DNA from: Desulfomicrobium sp.
Lineage (GTDB): Bacteria > Desulfobacterota > Desulfovibrionia > Desulfovibrionales > Desulfomicrobiaceae
NCBI GenBank assembly: GCA_003542385.1
Contig: DPKT01000135.1
Location: 1 to 12,402, forward strand
Length of the DNA: 12,402 bases
Direction: 5' to 3'
Part shown: positions 1 through 6,742 of the stretch, one piece after another
Position numbering within the stretch: the stretch's first letter is position 1
Layout: each line of letters opens with the position of its first letter
The notes under the pieces: model-generated
The model's input: the letters and a program-made list of their open reading frames with translations, nothing else
The model's database searches: none
Told to the model about the DNA's origin: nothing
Made by a program: the position numbers and the translations under genes

Positions 1-1
1 C

Positions 2-373
2 CGGCCGCTGCCGCCGCTTTCGCTCCCGGGCCGGGGATGCCGGTTCTGGGCGGCGGGCCGCTGCATCTACGAGGAGCGTCTCAACCCGGGCCTGCATGCA
101 GGGTTCGCCTGCACCGCGCTGCAGGCCCTCGCGGACAGCTTCGACGCCTTCGTGGTCCGCGGCGAGAGCCTGGGCCTGTCTTCGGAGGAGGCCGGACGCA
201 TCTGGGAGCGGCGTGTGGATGCGGCCTTGAACATTGGCCTCGACTGTGCAAATTTCATCCCCCTGCCGGACGAGGCCGGGGACGTGCCCTGCGCGCACTT
301 CCTGGATGGCGTGTGCCTGCTGCGGATGCCCGTCTGCCCCGGGCGGTGCCGCAGGTTCGTGGCGGGATTCTGA
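2..373 (+). CDS. Small cysteine-rich protein of unknown function (5' end cut by window)
   Basis: The frame is open from base 2 to the TGA at 371-373, giving 123 visible residues; the start is outside the window, probably only a few codons upstream because the visible N-terminus (RPLPPLSLPG) looks like a leader-less start region. Seven or more cysteines stand out. Two segments share the pattern C-x5-G-x-C: fragment residues 13-21 (CRFWAAGRC) and a later CAHFLDGVC, which continues to give C-x7-C-x6-C-x3-C at the C-terminal end. This spacing resembles a small metal-binding finger. The middle (roughly residues 40-85) is helical and acidic with no recognisable domain. An internal ATG at 152 would remove the first cysteine cluster, so I treat it as internal. 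A gap of 24 nt separates it from the next gene, so the two are probably cotranscribed. I do not recognise the family; similar short proteins seem typical of Desulfovibrio-like genomes, but that is from memory only. Confidence 0.72.
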   Translation, partial: RPLPPLSLPGRGCRFWAAGRCIYEERLNPGLHAGFACTALQALADSFDAFVVRGESLGLSSEEAGRIWERRVDAALNIGLDCANFIPLPDEAGDVPCAHFLDGVCLLRMPVCPGRCRRFVAGF

Positions 374-397
374 TGCGGATACGGTTAAGGAGATGAT

Positions 398-1150
398 ATG
401 ACCGCAATGCTCGTGCATTTTCCCTGGATGCACCCGAGGCTGGGCCAGGGGCCCCTGCCCGAGGGGCTCGTCTTTTTCGACCCCGGCGTGAACATGGACA
501 CGGACCGGCCGCGCTGGCGGCCCGAGCGCCTGCCCTGTTCGCCGACCGAGGTGCGCGCGCTGCTGCGCAGCTACATGGAGTTCGGCGAACGCTTCCAGCG
601 CGCTTCTGACATGAAGGCCTATCAGGCCGCGGGACTGGACAATTTCTTCACGGGCACGAGCCTGGAATTCCGGTCGCAGCTTCTGGGCGGTTCGGAGCCC
701 GAGGAGGCCGACCCTTGCCGCCAGGCCCAGATCCTGCTGGCCATGGCCCTCTTCCGCGAGGAGCAGTTCGTGGCCATGCGCGAGCAGGAAGGGCGGTTCG
801 AGGCGGCCCGGGAGGGGTTCGCCGAGGTGCTGGGCCTCGATGACGAGGAGAGCTTCGCGGAGCTCGGCGTGCCCGACGAGGCCCTCTTCCCGCGGGCCTG
901 CGCGGAACTGCCCTGGAAATCCCTGCTGCCGTCCCTGCTGTGCTTCCTGCCCCGGGGCGCGCGGCTGTACGTGACCGACGCCGACGTGCTGCGGGAGCTT
1001 TCGGCCCTGGACTTGGAATTTTCCCCTTGCGGAGAGGACGGCGCTCTGCTGTGCTGCCGGCTGGACGAAGACGCCCTGGAACGGGTCTGCGGCGTCCGGG
1101 TCGAGCTGTCCGAACCCCTGACCATCGTGGCCCCGTCCCAGCAACCCTAA
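398..1150 (+). CDS. Hypothetical protein, 250 aa, no recognised domain
   Basis: The ATG at 398 is preceded by AAGGAG (387-392) with 5-nt spacing, a strong ribosome site that decides the start. The product is a soluble, acidic 250-residue protein with no signal peptide or membrane segment. The first 40 residues are rich in Pro, His and Gly and include FDPG; residues about 50-75 (VRALLRSYMEFGERFQRAS) and 105-140 are helical with many Glu and Arg residues; the C-terminal third (about 185-245) alternates short strands and helices (PRGARLYVTDADVLREL) with cysteines at C-terminal positions. No catalytic motif is visible. It sits between the cysteine-rich small protein and the XRE-cupin regulator with gaps of 24 and 16 nt, so it belongs to the same unit. 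Long reverse-strand frames across it are composition artefacts. I cannot name a function. Confidence 0.85.
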   Translation: MTAMLVHFPWMHPRLGQGPLPEGLVFFDPGVNMDTDRPRWRPERLPCSPTEVRALLRSYMEFGERFQRASDMKAYQAAGLDNFFTGTSLEFRSQLLGGSEPEEADPCRQAQILLAMALFREEQFVAMREQEGRFEAAREGFAEVLGLDDEESFAELGVPDEALFPRACAELPWKSLLPSLLCFLPRGARLYVTDADVLRELSALDLEFSPCGEDGALLCCRLDEDALERVCGVRVELSEPLTIVAPSQQP

Positions 1151-1166
1151 CCAGCGAGACCTGAGT

Positions 1167-1736
1167 ATGAGCAAAGAGCAACTCGGCAGACGCATCAAGC
1201 GTTACCGGGAAATGAACGAAATCAGCCTCGAAGATCTGGCTGCGCGCACAGGCCTGCAGCTTTCCTTCCTCAAATCCCTCGAAGAGGATTCGGTCTACCC
1301 GTCCCTGGGGCCCCTGCTCAAGGTCGCCCGCGGGCTCGGTGTGCGCATGGGCACCTTCCTGGACGACGAGCTCGGCCACGACCCCCTCATCGTGCGCCTG
1401 GGCCAACGGGAGGCGGGCCTGAACATGCTCGGCGGCAAGGACTGCCCCGTGGACATGAAGTTCTACTCCCTGGGCCGCGGCAAGACCGACCGGCACATGG
1501 AGCCCTTTTTCGTCGAGATCATGCCGTCGACCTGCGCCGAGCGCAAACTGTCGAGCCACGAGGGCGAGGAGTTCATCGTCGTGCACGACGGCGCCATCGA
1601 GGTCACCTACGGCCGCGAGGTGCTGACCCTCTCCAAGGGCGACTCCATCTATCTCAATTCCATCGTTCCGCATCATGTGGCCTGCAGCGGGGACTCCCCG
1701 GCCTCCATCTATGCGGTGCTCTACTTTCCGGAATAG
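1167..1736 (+). CDS. XRE-family transcriptional regulator with C-terminal cupin domain
   Basis: This 189-residue protein has the two-domain layout of HTH_3-Cupin_2 regulators. Residues 6-62 form an XRE/Cro-type helix-turn-helix: LEDLAARTGL, then LSFLKSLEEDSVYPSLGPL as the recognition helix region and LLKVARGLGV. Residues about 115-185 form a double-stranded beta-helix with the cupin signatures SSHEGEEFIVVHDG (H131, E134/E135, H140) and LSKGDSIYLNSIVPHHV (H169, H170). In this family the cupin binds a small ligand or metal and the HTH binds an operator, often near its own gene. The acyl-CoA synthetase starts 25 nt downstream, so the likely target and ligand relate to that enzyme's substrate (inference). 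The start has only a weak ribosome site, but ATG 1167 gives the standard N-terminal length for the family. Its upstream neighbour ends 16 nt before. Confidence 0.93.
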   Translation: MSKEQLGRRIKRYREMNEISLEDLAARTGLQLSFLKSLEEDSVYPSLGPLLKVARGLGVRMGTFLDDELGHDPLIVRLGQREAGLNMLGGKDCPVDMKFYSLGRGKTDRHMEPFFVEIMPSTCAERKLSSHEGEEFIVVHDGAIEVTYGREVLTLSKGDSIYLNSIVPHHVACSGDSPASIYAVLYFPE

Positions 1737-1761
1737 TCCGGGATCATTCCAAGGGGGAGTC

Positions 1762-3414
1762 ATGGACAAGCCAGCGTTGCGAGAAATTACCCTGGGGCAG
1801 ATGCTCGACGAAGCCATCATGCAGCACCCGGACAACGAAGCCGTGGTCTACGTGGACCGCAATTTCCGCTTGACCTACCGGGAGTTCGGCGAACTGGTCG
1901 ACAATCTGGCCAAGGGCCTCATGGCCATGGGCGTGCAGAAGGGCGAGAAGGTCGCCATCTGGGCCACCAACGTGCCGTACTGGGTGGCCTTCCAGTTCGC
2001 CACGGCCAAGATCGGGGCCATCCTGCTGACGGTCAACACCTTCTACAAGAAGGCCGAGCTCGAATACCTGCTCAAGCAGTCCGAGTGCGAGAACCTGCTG
2101 CTCATCGATTCCTTCCGCGACACGGACTACGTGCAGACGGTCTACGAGCTGGTGCCCGAGCTCAAGACCCAGGAGCGGGGCTACCTGCGCAGCGACAAGT
2201 TCCCGGACCTGAGGCGCGTTTTCTTCCTCGGCCAGGAGAAGCACCGCGGCATGTACTCCATGCCCGAACTGCTGGCCCTGAGCCGCGTGACCTCCGAGGA
2301 GGACTACCGCGCGCGCCAGGCCTCCCTGGACCCGCACGACGTGGTCAACATGCAGTACACCTCGGGCACCACCGGGTTCCCCAAGGGCGTCATGCTGACC
2401 CACTACAACATCGGCAACAACGGTTTCTGGATCGGCGAAAACCAGAAGTTCACCCACAAGGACCGGGTCTGCCTGCCCGTGCCCCTGTTCCACTGCTTCG
2501 GCTGCGTGCTGGGCGTCCTGGCGGCCATCAGCCACGCCGCAACGCTGGTCATCCTCGAAGGCTTCAGCCCCCTGCTGGTCCTGACGGCGGTTGAGGAGGA
2601 GAAGTGCACGGCCCTCTACGGCGTGCCGACCATGTTCATCGCCGTGCTCGAACACCGCTCCTTCCCCAGGTTCGACCTGTCCTCCCTGCGCACGGGCATC
2701 ATGGCCGGCTCGCCGTGCCCGGTGCCGGTCATGGAGAAGGTCATGGACGTCATGAACATGAAGGAGATCACCATCTGCTACGGCCTGACCGAGACCTCCC
2801 CGGTCATGACCCAGACGCGGGTCAACGATTCGATGGAGCAGCGCACGCGCACCGTGGGCCGCGCCATGCCCGAGATCGAGGTGCGCGTGGTCGACCCCGA
2901 GACGGGCGAGCCCGTGGCCCCCGGCGTGCAGGGCGAGGTCTGCTGCCGCGGCTACAACGTCATGAAGGGCTACTACAACAACCCCGACGCCACGGCCCAG
3001 GCCATCGACCCCGACGGCTGGATGCACTCCGGCGATCTGGGCGTCATGGACGAGGACGGGTACCTGAGCATCACGGGGCGCCTCAAGGACATGATCATCC
3101 GCGGCGGCGAGAACGTTTACCCGCGCGAGATCGAGGAGTTCCTGTACCGCATGGAGGGCATCAAGGACGTGCAGGTGGTCGGCGTTCCCAGCCGCAAGTA
3201 CGGCGAGGAGGTCGGCGCCTTCGTCATCCTCAAGGAGGGTTTCGACTACGGGACCGAGGACATCCGCGACTTCTGCCGCGGGCAGATCTCCCGCTACAAG
3301 ATACCCAAGTACGTGGCCTTCCTGGACGAATACCCCATGACGGCCAGCGGCAAGATCCAGAAGTTCAAGCTGCGCGAGCTCGCCGGGCAGTATTTCCCGG
3401 AGGCCATGGAGTAG
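1762..3414 (+). CDS. AMP-forming acyl-CoA synthetase (long/medium-chain fatty-acid ligase type)
   Basis: The 550-residue protein is a full-length ANL-superfamily ligase that activates a carboxylic acid with ATP to an acyl-adenylate and then to acyl-CoA. Core motifs in order: the P-loop-like YTSGTTGFPKG (199-209), YGLTETSP (from 340), GWMHSGDLG (419-427), the hinge region GRLKDMIIRGGENVYP (439-454), and the C-terminal ASGKIQKFK with the catalytic lysine at K531. All key residues are present. Start: ATG 1762 has AAGGGGGAG (1751-1759) just upstream; a longer frame from 1675 would overlap the regulator and lacks a ribosome site. The sequence style fits FadD-like or medium-chain acyl-CoA synthetases, but the substrate cannot be read from motifs. 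It follows the XRE-cupin gene by 25 nt and precedes the HAD gene by 2 nt. It may feed fatty-acid or aromatic-acid use, or recycle fatty acids. Confidence 0.95.
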   Translation: MDKPALREITLGQMLDEAIMQHPDNEAVVYVDRNFRLTYREFGELVDNLAKGLMAMGVQKGEKVAIWATNVPYWVAFQFATAKIGAILLTVNTFYKKAELEYLLKQSECENLLLIDSFRDTDYVQTVYELVPELKTQERGYLRSDKFPDLRRVFFLGQEKHRGMYSMPELLALSRVTSEEDYRARQASLDPHDVVNMQYTSGTTGFPKGVMLTHYNIGNNGFWIGENQKFTHKDRVCLPVPLFHCFGCVLGVLAAISHAATLVILEGFSPLLVLTAVEEEKCTALYGVPTMFIAVLEHRSFPRFDLSSLRTGIMAGSPCPVPVMEKVMDVMNMKEITICYGLTETSPVMTQTRVNDSMEQRTRTVGRAMPEIEVRVVDPETGEPVAPGVQGEVCCRGYNVMKGYYNNPDATAQAIDPDGWMHSGDLGVMDEDGYLSITGRLKDMIIRGGENVYPREIEEFLYRMEGIKDVQVVGVPSRKYGEEVGAFVILKEGFDYGTEDIRDFCRGQISRYKIPKYVAFLDEYPMTASGKIQKFKLRELAGQYFPEAME

Positions 3415-3416
3415 CC

Positions 3417-4091
3417 ATGCCATCTTGCGCGGGCCGGCCCCGCCGTATCGACCTGCGGCTCGTCCGCGGCGTGGTCTTCGACTGCGACGGGGTCCTCTTC
3501 GACTCCCGCGACGTCAACCGCCACTACTACAACCACATCCTCCTGACCCTGGGCCTTGAGCCCATGAGCCCCGAGGATGAGGAGTACGCGTTCATGCACA
3601 CCGTGGACGCGGCCATGGCCCGGATCATCCCCCCGGAGCTCAGGGCCAGGGCCGCCGAGGTGCAGGGGCACATGACCTACAACGACTTCATCGACCGCAT
3701 GATCCCCGAGCCGGGGCTCTTCGAGCTGGTGGAGGACCTGGCCCGGCGCGGGGTGCGCATGGCCGTCAACACCAACCGCAAGAACTCCATGGAACTGGTC
3801 CTGGAGCGCTTCGGCCTGACCGGCTACTTCGACCCGGTCATGACCGCGGCCAAGGTCTCCCGGCCCAAGCCCGACCCCGAGGGGCTGCGGTGCATCGTCG
3901 AGGCCTGGGGCTTCGGCACCGGGGCGATGTCCTACCTCGGGGATTCGTCCGTGGACCAGGAGACGACGGTGCGGGCGGGGGTGCCGTTCTGGGCCTACCG
4001 GAACCGGGAACTGGCCGCCCAACTCCATGTGGACAGTTTCCATGAACTGCGGCAATGGTTTGAAAGGGGATTTTTCGAGATAATCGATTAA
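3417..4091 (+). CDS. HAD-superfamily phosphatase (phosphoglycolate phosphatase-like)
   Basis: The 224-residue protein carries all four HAD motifs. Motif I is FDCDGVLFDS with nucleophile D22 and acid D24; motif II is NTNRKNS with T119; motif III is the lysine in SRPKPDP (K151); motif IV is YLGDSSVDQ with D176 and D180. The helical cap inserted after motif I (about residues 35-100) is of the beta-phosphoglucomutase/Gph type, so it should dephosphorylate a small phosphorylated metabolite; the exact substrate is unknown. The ATG lies 2 nt after the stop of the acyl-CoA synthetase (TAGCCATG), with GGAG at 3408-3411 inside the end of that gene, so translation is probably coupled. Cleavage of phosphoglycolate is a common role, but linkage to the ligase could indicate something else. 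It ends at the TAA at 4089-4091. Confidence 0.93.
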   Translation: MPSCAGRPRRIDLRLVRGVVFDCDGVLFDSRDVNRHYYNHILLTLGLEPMSPEDEEYAFMHTVDAAMARIIPPELRARAAEVQGHMTYNDFIDRMIPEPGLFELVEDLARRGVRMAVNTNRKNSMELVLERFGLTGYFDPVMTAAKVSRPKPDPEGLRCIVEAWGFGTGAMSYLGDSSVDQETTVRAGVPFWAYRNRELAAQLHVDSFHELRQWFERGFFEIID

Positions 4092-4093
4092 CG

Positions 4094-4141
4094 CTTGCGC
4101 GGTCCGGGCGCTCGGAGTATCCCGCCCCAGCGCCGCGCAGG
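4094..4141 (+). other. Two-tier hairpin between the HAD gene and yggT
   Basis: The outer stem pairs 4094-4102 with 4133-4141 (9 bp including one T-G wobble; TGCGCGG against CCGCGCA is perfect). The inner stem pairs GGGCG 4106-4110 with CGCCC 4123-4127, leaving a 12-nt loop. There is no T-run after it, so it is not a standard intrinsic terminator. It sits in the first gap longer than 30 nt of the plus-strand array and may mark the boundary between the ligase unit and the yggT-ilv unit. In GC-rich DNA such pairings can arise by chance. Confidence 0.4.
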
Positions 4142-4157
4142 AAGAATATATCCGTAC

Positions 4158-4162
4158 GGAGG
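4158..4162 (+). promoter_or_regulatory. Ribosome binding site of yggT
   Basis: GGAGG lies 4 nt before ATG 4167 and decides this start over the in-frame extension to 4095, which would read through low-complexity, hairpin-forming sequence with no ribosome site and would add residues not seen in YggT proteins. Confidence 0.75.
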
Positions 4163-4166
4163 CTTC

Positions 4167-4460
4167 ATGCCGGTTTTTTCGAGTCTGATCACGGCCGTAT
4201 ACTATGTGGTGGACAGCGTCCTGTCCCTGTATTTCTGGGTGGTCATCGCCTCGGTGGTCATGTCCTGGGTCAACCCCGACCCCTACAACCCCATCGTGCG
4301 CGGCATCCGGACCCTGACCGAGCCCGTTTTCTACCGGATCCGCAAGTGGATGCCGTTCACCTATTTCAGCGGCATCGACTTTTCGCCCTTCGTGGTCGTC
4401 CTGGCCATCAAGTTCATCCAGGTCTTCATGACGCGGCTCCTGTCGCAGATGATGTTCTAA
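4167..4460 (+). CDS. yggT: YggT-family membrane protein
   Basis: The 97-residue product matches the single-repeat YggT family (PF02325). Two hydrophobic segments are visible, about residues 8-34 (ending VVIASVVMSWV) and 71-90. Between them lies the conserved linker NPDPYNPIVRGIRTLTEPV followed by RIRKWMPF and SGIDFSPF, all hallmark patterns of the family. It should sit in the cytoplasmic membrane with both helices spanning it. Family members are linked to osmotic shock survival and, in cyanobacteria and plastids (CCB3-like/YlmG), to cytochrome maturation or nucleoid and division distribution; the exact role is unsettled. The next gene, a DUF167/YggU homologue, starts 7 nt after its stop; yggT-yggU pairing is also known in E. 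coli, which supports both calls. Confidence 0.93.
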   Translation: MPVFSSLITAVYYVVDSVLSLYFWVVIASVVMSWVNPDPYNPIVRGIRTLTEPVFYRIRKWMPFTYFSGIDFSPFVVVLAIKFIQVFMTRLLSQMMF

Positions 4461-4467
4461 GGGGGCG

Positions 4468-4779
4468 ATGGTGGCGAAGGACCGTCCGGTCTGGGCCGGC
4501 CCGGCCAAGGACGGCGGGTGGCGGATCAGCCTCTGGGTGCAGCCCGGGGCGAAGAGGACGGAACTGGCGGGCATGCACGGCGACCATCTCAAGATACGCC
4601 TGCGCGCCCCGGCGGTTGACAACAAGGCCAACAACGCGTTGACAGTATTTGTGGCCGAGCTCTTCGGAATGAAGACCCCGCAGGTGGTCATCGAGTCCGG
4701 GCACGGGTCCCGGCACAAGAACCTGCTCCTGATGACCGAGGAAGAGCCCGACTGGGACGTCCTGTCCGGCCGGGCATGA
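4468..4779 (+). CDS. yggU: DUF167/YggU family protein
   Basis: The 103-residue soluble protein shows the DUF167 (PF02594) pattern: strand SLWVQPGAKRTELAGMHGD (about 21-39), then LKIRLRAPAVDNKANNAL (41-58) and a helix FVAELFG. The Pro-Gly-Ala-Lys and Asp-Asn-Lys-Ala-Asn motifs are the family signature (usual form: D-G-K-A-N). The biochemical role of the family is unknown; the known fold is a small alpha/beta domain. Stretch GGGGG at 4461-4465 after the yggT stop gives a partial ribosome site. The stop TGA overlaps an ATG at 4776 (ATGA), which could let ribosomes reinitiate toward the next gene, although that gene has its own good site further on. Confidence 0.93.
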   Translation: MVAKDRPVWAGPAKDGGWRISLWVQPGAKRTELAGMHGDHLKIRLRAPAVDNKANNALTVFVAELFGMKTPQVVIESGHGSRHKNLLLMTEEEPDWDVLSGRA

Positions 4780-4795
4780 GGATAACCATAACGCT

Positions 4796-4801
4796 AAGGA
4801 G
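4796..4801 (+). promoter_or_regulatory. Ribosome binding site of the DUF465 gene
   Basis: AAGGAG with 7-nt spacing to ATG 4809. It favours 4809 over the in-frame ATG at 4776, which overlaps the previous stop and would add eleven residues (MRITITLRRHP) not expected for the family. Confidence 0.8.
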
Positions 4802-4808
4802 ACATCCT

Positions 4809-5039
4809 ATGGAACAGCAAGACCTCGAACTGATTGCGGCCCACATGGGTCACGACGAGGAACTCAAGGCTCTGTGGGAGGAACATGTGGGCTTCGAGAA
4901 GATCCTGGAGCGGTATTCGGGAAAAGCGGCGCTTTCTCCCGCTGAAGACCTCGAAGTGAAGGAGTACAAGAAGAAGAAGCTGGCCGGGAAAACCCGGATC
5001 CAGGCTCTGCTCGAAAAATACAAGAAACAGGAGGGATAG
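4809..5039 (+). CDS. DUF465 (YdcH-like) small coiled-coil protein
   Basis: The 76-residue product begins MEQQDLELIAAHMGHDEELKALWEEHVGFEKILERYSGK and ends in a lysine-rich helix with KEYKKKKLAGKTRIQALLEKYKKQEG. The order "D.EL..L...H..LE..I" and then "K.KKL..K..I..LL" is the DUF465 (PF04325) pattern, two antiparallel helices joined at a short turn (around SPAED, 43-47). The function of the family is unknown; members are small, soluble and likely dimeric. It lies only 5 nt before ilvB, and its own last codons carry the ilvB ribosome site, so ilvB translation probably depends on it. Placement directly before acetolactate synthase may be recurrent in sulfate reducers; I infer that and have not tested it. 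Confidence 0.9.
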   Translation: MEQQDLELIAAHMGHDEELKALWEEHVGFEKILERYSGKAALSPAEDLEVKEYKKKKLAGKTRIQALLEKYKKQEG

Positions 5040-5044
5040 GAGCC

Positions 5045-6733
5045 ATGGTGCTCACCGGTGCCCAGATACTCATGGAATGCCTGAAGCGGGAAGGGGTCGA
5101 CCTGATTTTCGGTTTCCCCGGCGGCGCGGTCATCGACATCTACGATGAACTGCCCAAGCACCCCATCAGGCACATTCTCGTCCGGCACGAGCAGGCCGCG
5201 GTCCACGCCGCGGACGGCTACGCCCGGGCCTCGGGCAAGGTGGGCGTATGCCTGGTCACGTCCGGCCCCGGTGCGACCAACACCGTGACCGGGATCGCCA
5301 CGGCCTACATGGATTCCATTCCCCTCGTCGTCATCACGGGGCAGGTGCCCACGCACCTGATCGGCAACGACGCCTTTCAGGAAGCCGACATCGTGGGCAT
5401 CACCCGGCCCTGCACCAAGCACAACTATCTGGTCAAAAACGTCGCCGACCTGGCGACGACCATAAAACAGGCGTTTTATATCGCAAGGACAGGCAGGCCG
5501 GGGCCTGTCCTCATCGATCTGCCCAAGAACGTGGTCAACGCCGTCACGGAATTTTCCTATCCCGAGAGCATAAGCATCCGCAGCTACAACCCCAACGTGA
5601 ACCCCAACCGCAAGCAGCTGCGCAAGGCCGCCGAACTCATCGCCCTGAGCCGCCAGCCCGTCATCTACGCCGGCGGCGGCGTGGTCTCCTCGGACAGCGC
5701 CGCGGCGCTGACCAGGCTGGCGGAGGAGTTCCACCTGCCCGTGACCACGACCCTCATGGGCCTGGGGGCCTTTCCGGGCGACCACCCGAACTGGCTCGGC
5801 ATGCTCGGCATGCACGGCACCTACACGGCCAACATGGCCATCAACAGCTGCGACGTGCTCATCTCCGTGGGCGCGCGCTTCGACGACCGGGTCACGGGCC
5901 GCGTCAACGCCTTCGCCTCGCGGGCCAAGATCATCCACATCGACATCGACCCCACCTCCATCAGCAAGAACGTGGTCGTTGACGTGCCCATCGTGGCCGA
6001 CTGCAAGCAGGGGCTCGAAGGGCTCATCGAGGAGGTGGCCCGGATCAAGGGCGTGGACTGGAAGGACAAGCATTCCGACTGGAACGCCTCCCTGGCCCAG
6101 ATGAAGGCCACGTATCCCCTGAATTACGCCAAGAACGGCGGGGCCATCAAACCGCAGTGGGTGGTCGAGAAGATTTACGAGCTGTCCAAGGGCGAGGCCA
6201 TCATCTCCACGGAGGTGGGGCAGAACCAGATGTGGGCCGCGCAGTTCTACACCTACAAGAAGCCCCGGACCCTCCTGACCTCCGGAGGCCTGGGCACCAT
6301 GGGCTACGGCTTTCCGGCGGCCATCGGCGCGCAGTTCGCCTTTCCTGACAGGCTGGTCGTCGACATCGCCGGCGACGGGTCCATCCAGATGAACATCCAG
6401 GAACTGGCCACGGCCGTGAGCTACAACGTGCCCGTCAAGATCGTCATCCTCAACAACGGCTACCTGGGCATGGTCCGGCAGTGGCAGGAGCTCTTCTACA
6501 AGAAGAACTACTGCGCCACCTGCCTGCACACCAACCCCGATTTCGTGGCCCTGGCCAAGGCCTACGGGGCGGCGGGGTACCTGGTCGACAAGGCCGAGGA
6601 TCTCGAGTCGACGCTGGAAGCGGCCTTCGCCTACCCGGGCCCGGTCATCGTCGACGTGCGCGTGGAGCCCGAGGAGAACGTCGCGCCCATGGTCCCGGCC
6701 GGTGCGGCCCTGTCCGAAATGCTGCTGGTTTAG
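5045..6733 (+). CDS. ilvB: Acetolactate synthase large (catalytic) subunit
   Basis: This 562-residue thiamine-diphosphate enzyme condenses two pyruvates to acetolactate (valine/leucine route) or pyruvate with 2-oxobutyrate (isoleucine route). Three domains are present in the usual order. The catalytic glutamate is E49 in VRHEQAAVHAADGYARA; the central FAD-binding domain includes GARFDDRVTG (about 276-285); the C-terminal ThDP-Mg motif runs from GDGS (443-446) to NN (470-471), followed by GMVRQWQELFY with the substrate/herbicide-channel tryptophan W480. Length is normal. The start is fixed by AGGAGGG (5029-5035) with 9-nt spacing, within the end of the DUF465 gene. ilvN starts 9 nt after its stop and overlaps its ribosome site with the stop. 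No leader peptide, attenuator or T-box is visible upstream, so transcription likely comes from the yggT-side of the unit. Confidence 0.98.
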   Translation: MVLTGAQILMECLKREGVDLIFGFPGGAVIDIYDELPKHPIRHILVRHEQAAVHAADGYARASGKVGVCLVTSGPGATNTVTGIATAYMDSIPLVVITGQVPTHLIGNDAFQEADIVGITRPCTKHNYLVKNVADLATTIKQAFYIARTGRPGPVLIDLPKNVVNAVTEFSYPESISIRSYNPNVNPNRKQLRKAAELIALSRQPVIYAGGGVVSSDSAAALTRLAEEFHLPVTTTLMGLGAFPGDHPNWLGMLGMHGTYTANMAINSCDVLISVGARFDDRVTGRVNAFASRAKIIHIDIDPTSISKNVVVDVPIVADCKQGLEGLIEEVARIKGVDWKDKHSDWNASLAQMKATYPLNYAKNGGAIKPQWVVEKIYELSKGEAIISTEVGQNQMWAAQFYTYKKPRTLLTSGGLGTMGYGFPAAIGAQFAFPDRLVVDIAGDGSIQMNIQELATAVSYNVPVKIVILNNGYLGMVRQWQELFYKKNYCATCLHTNPDFVALAKAYGAAGYLVDKAEDLESTLEAAFAYPGPVIVDVRVEPEENVAPMVPAGAALSEMLLV

Positions 6734-6742
6734 GAGGCCGCC

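Noticed and set aside
37..396. 119-residue plus-strand frame overlapping the cysteine-rich gene
   Set aside because: Out of frame with the cysteine-rich protein, arginine- and glycine-rich with no motif, and it overlaps the next gene's ribosome site.
1744..3423. 559-residue minus-strand open frame opposite the acyl-CoA synthetase
   Set aside because: Antisense GC artefact; the synthetase has all ANL motifs on the plus strand.
4095..4123. Possible sigma-70 promoter TTGCGC-17-TATCCC before yggT
   Set aside because: Only three of six bases match in each box and the region is GC-rich and hairpin-forming.
5486..5511. 9-bp perfect inverted repeat inside ilvB (AGGACAGGC with GCCTGTCCT)
   Set aside because: It lies in codons for the conserved TGRPGPVLID segment, so amino-acid constraint and GC content explain it.
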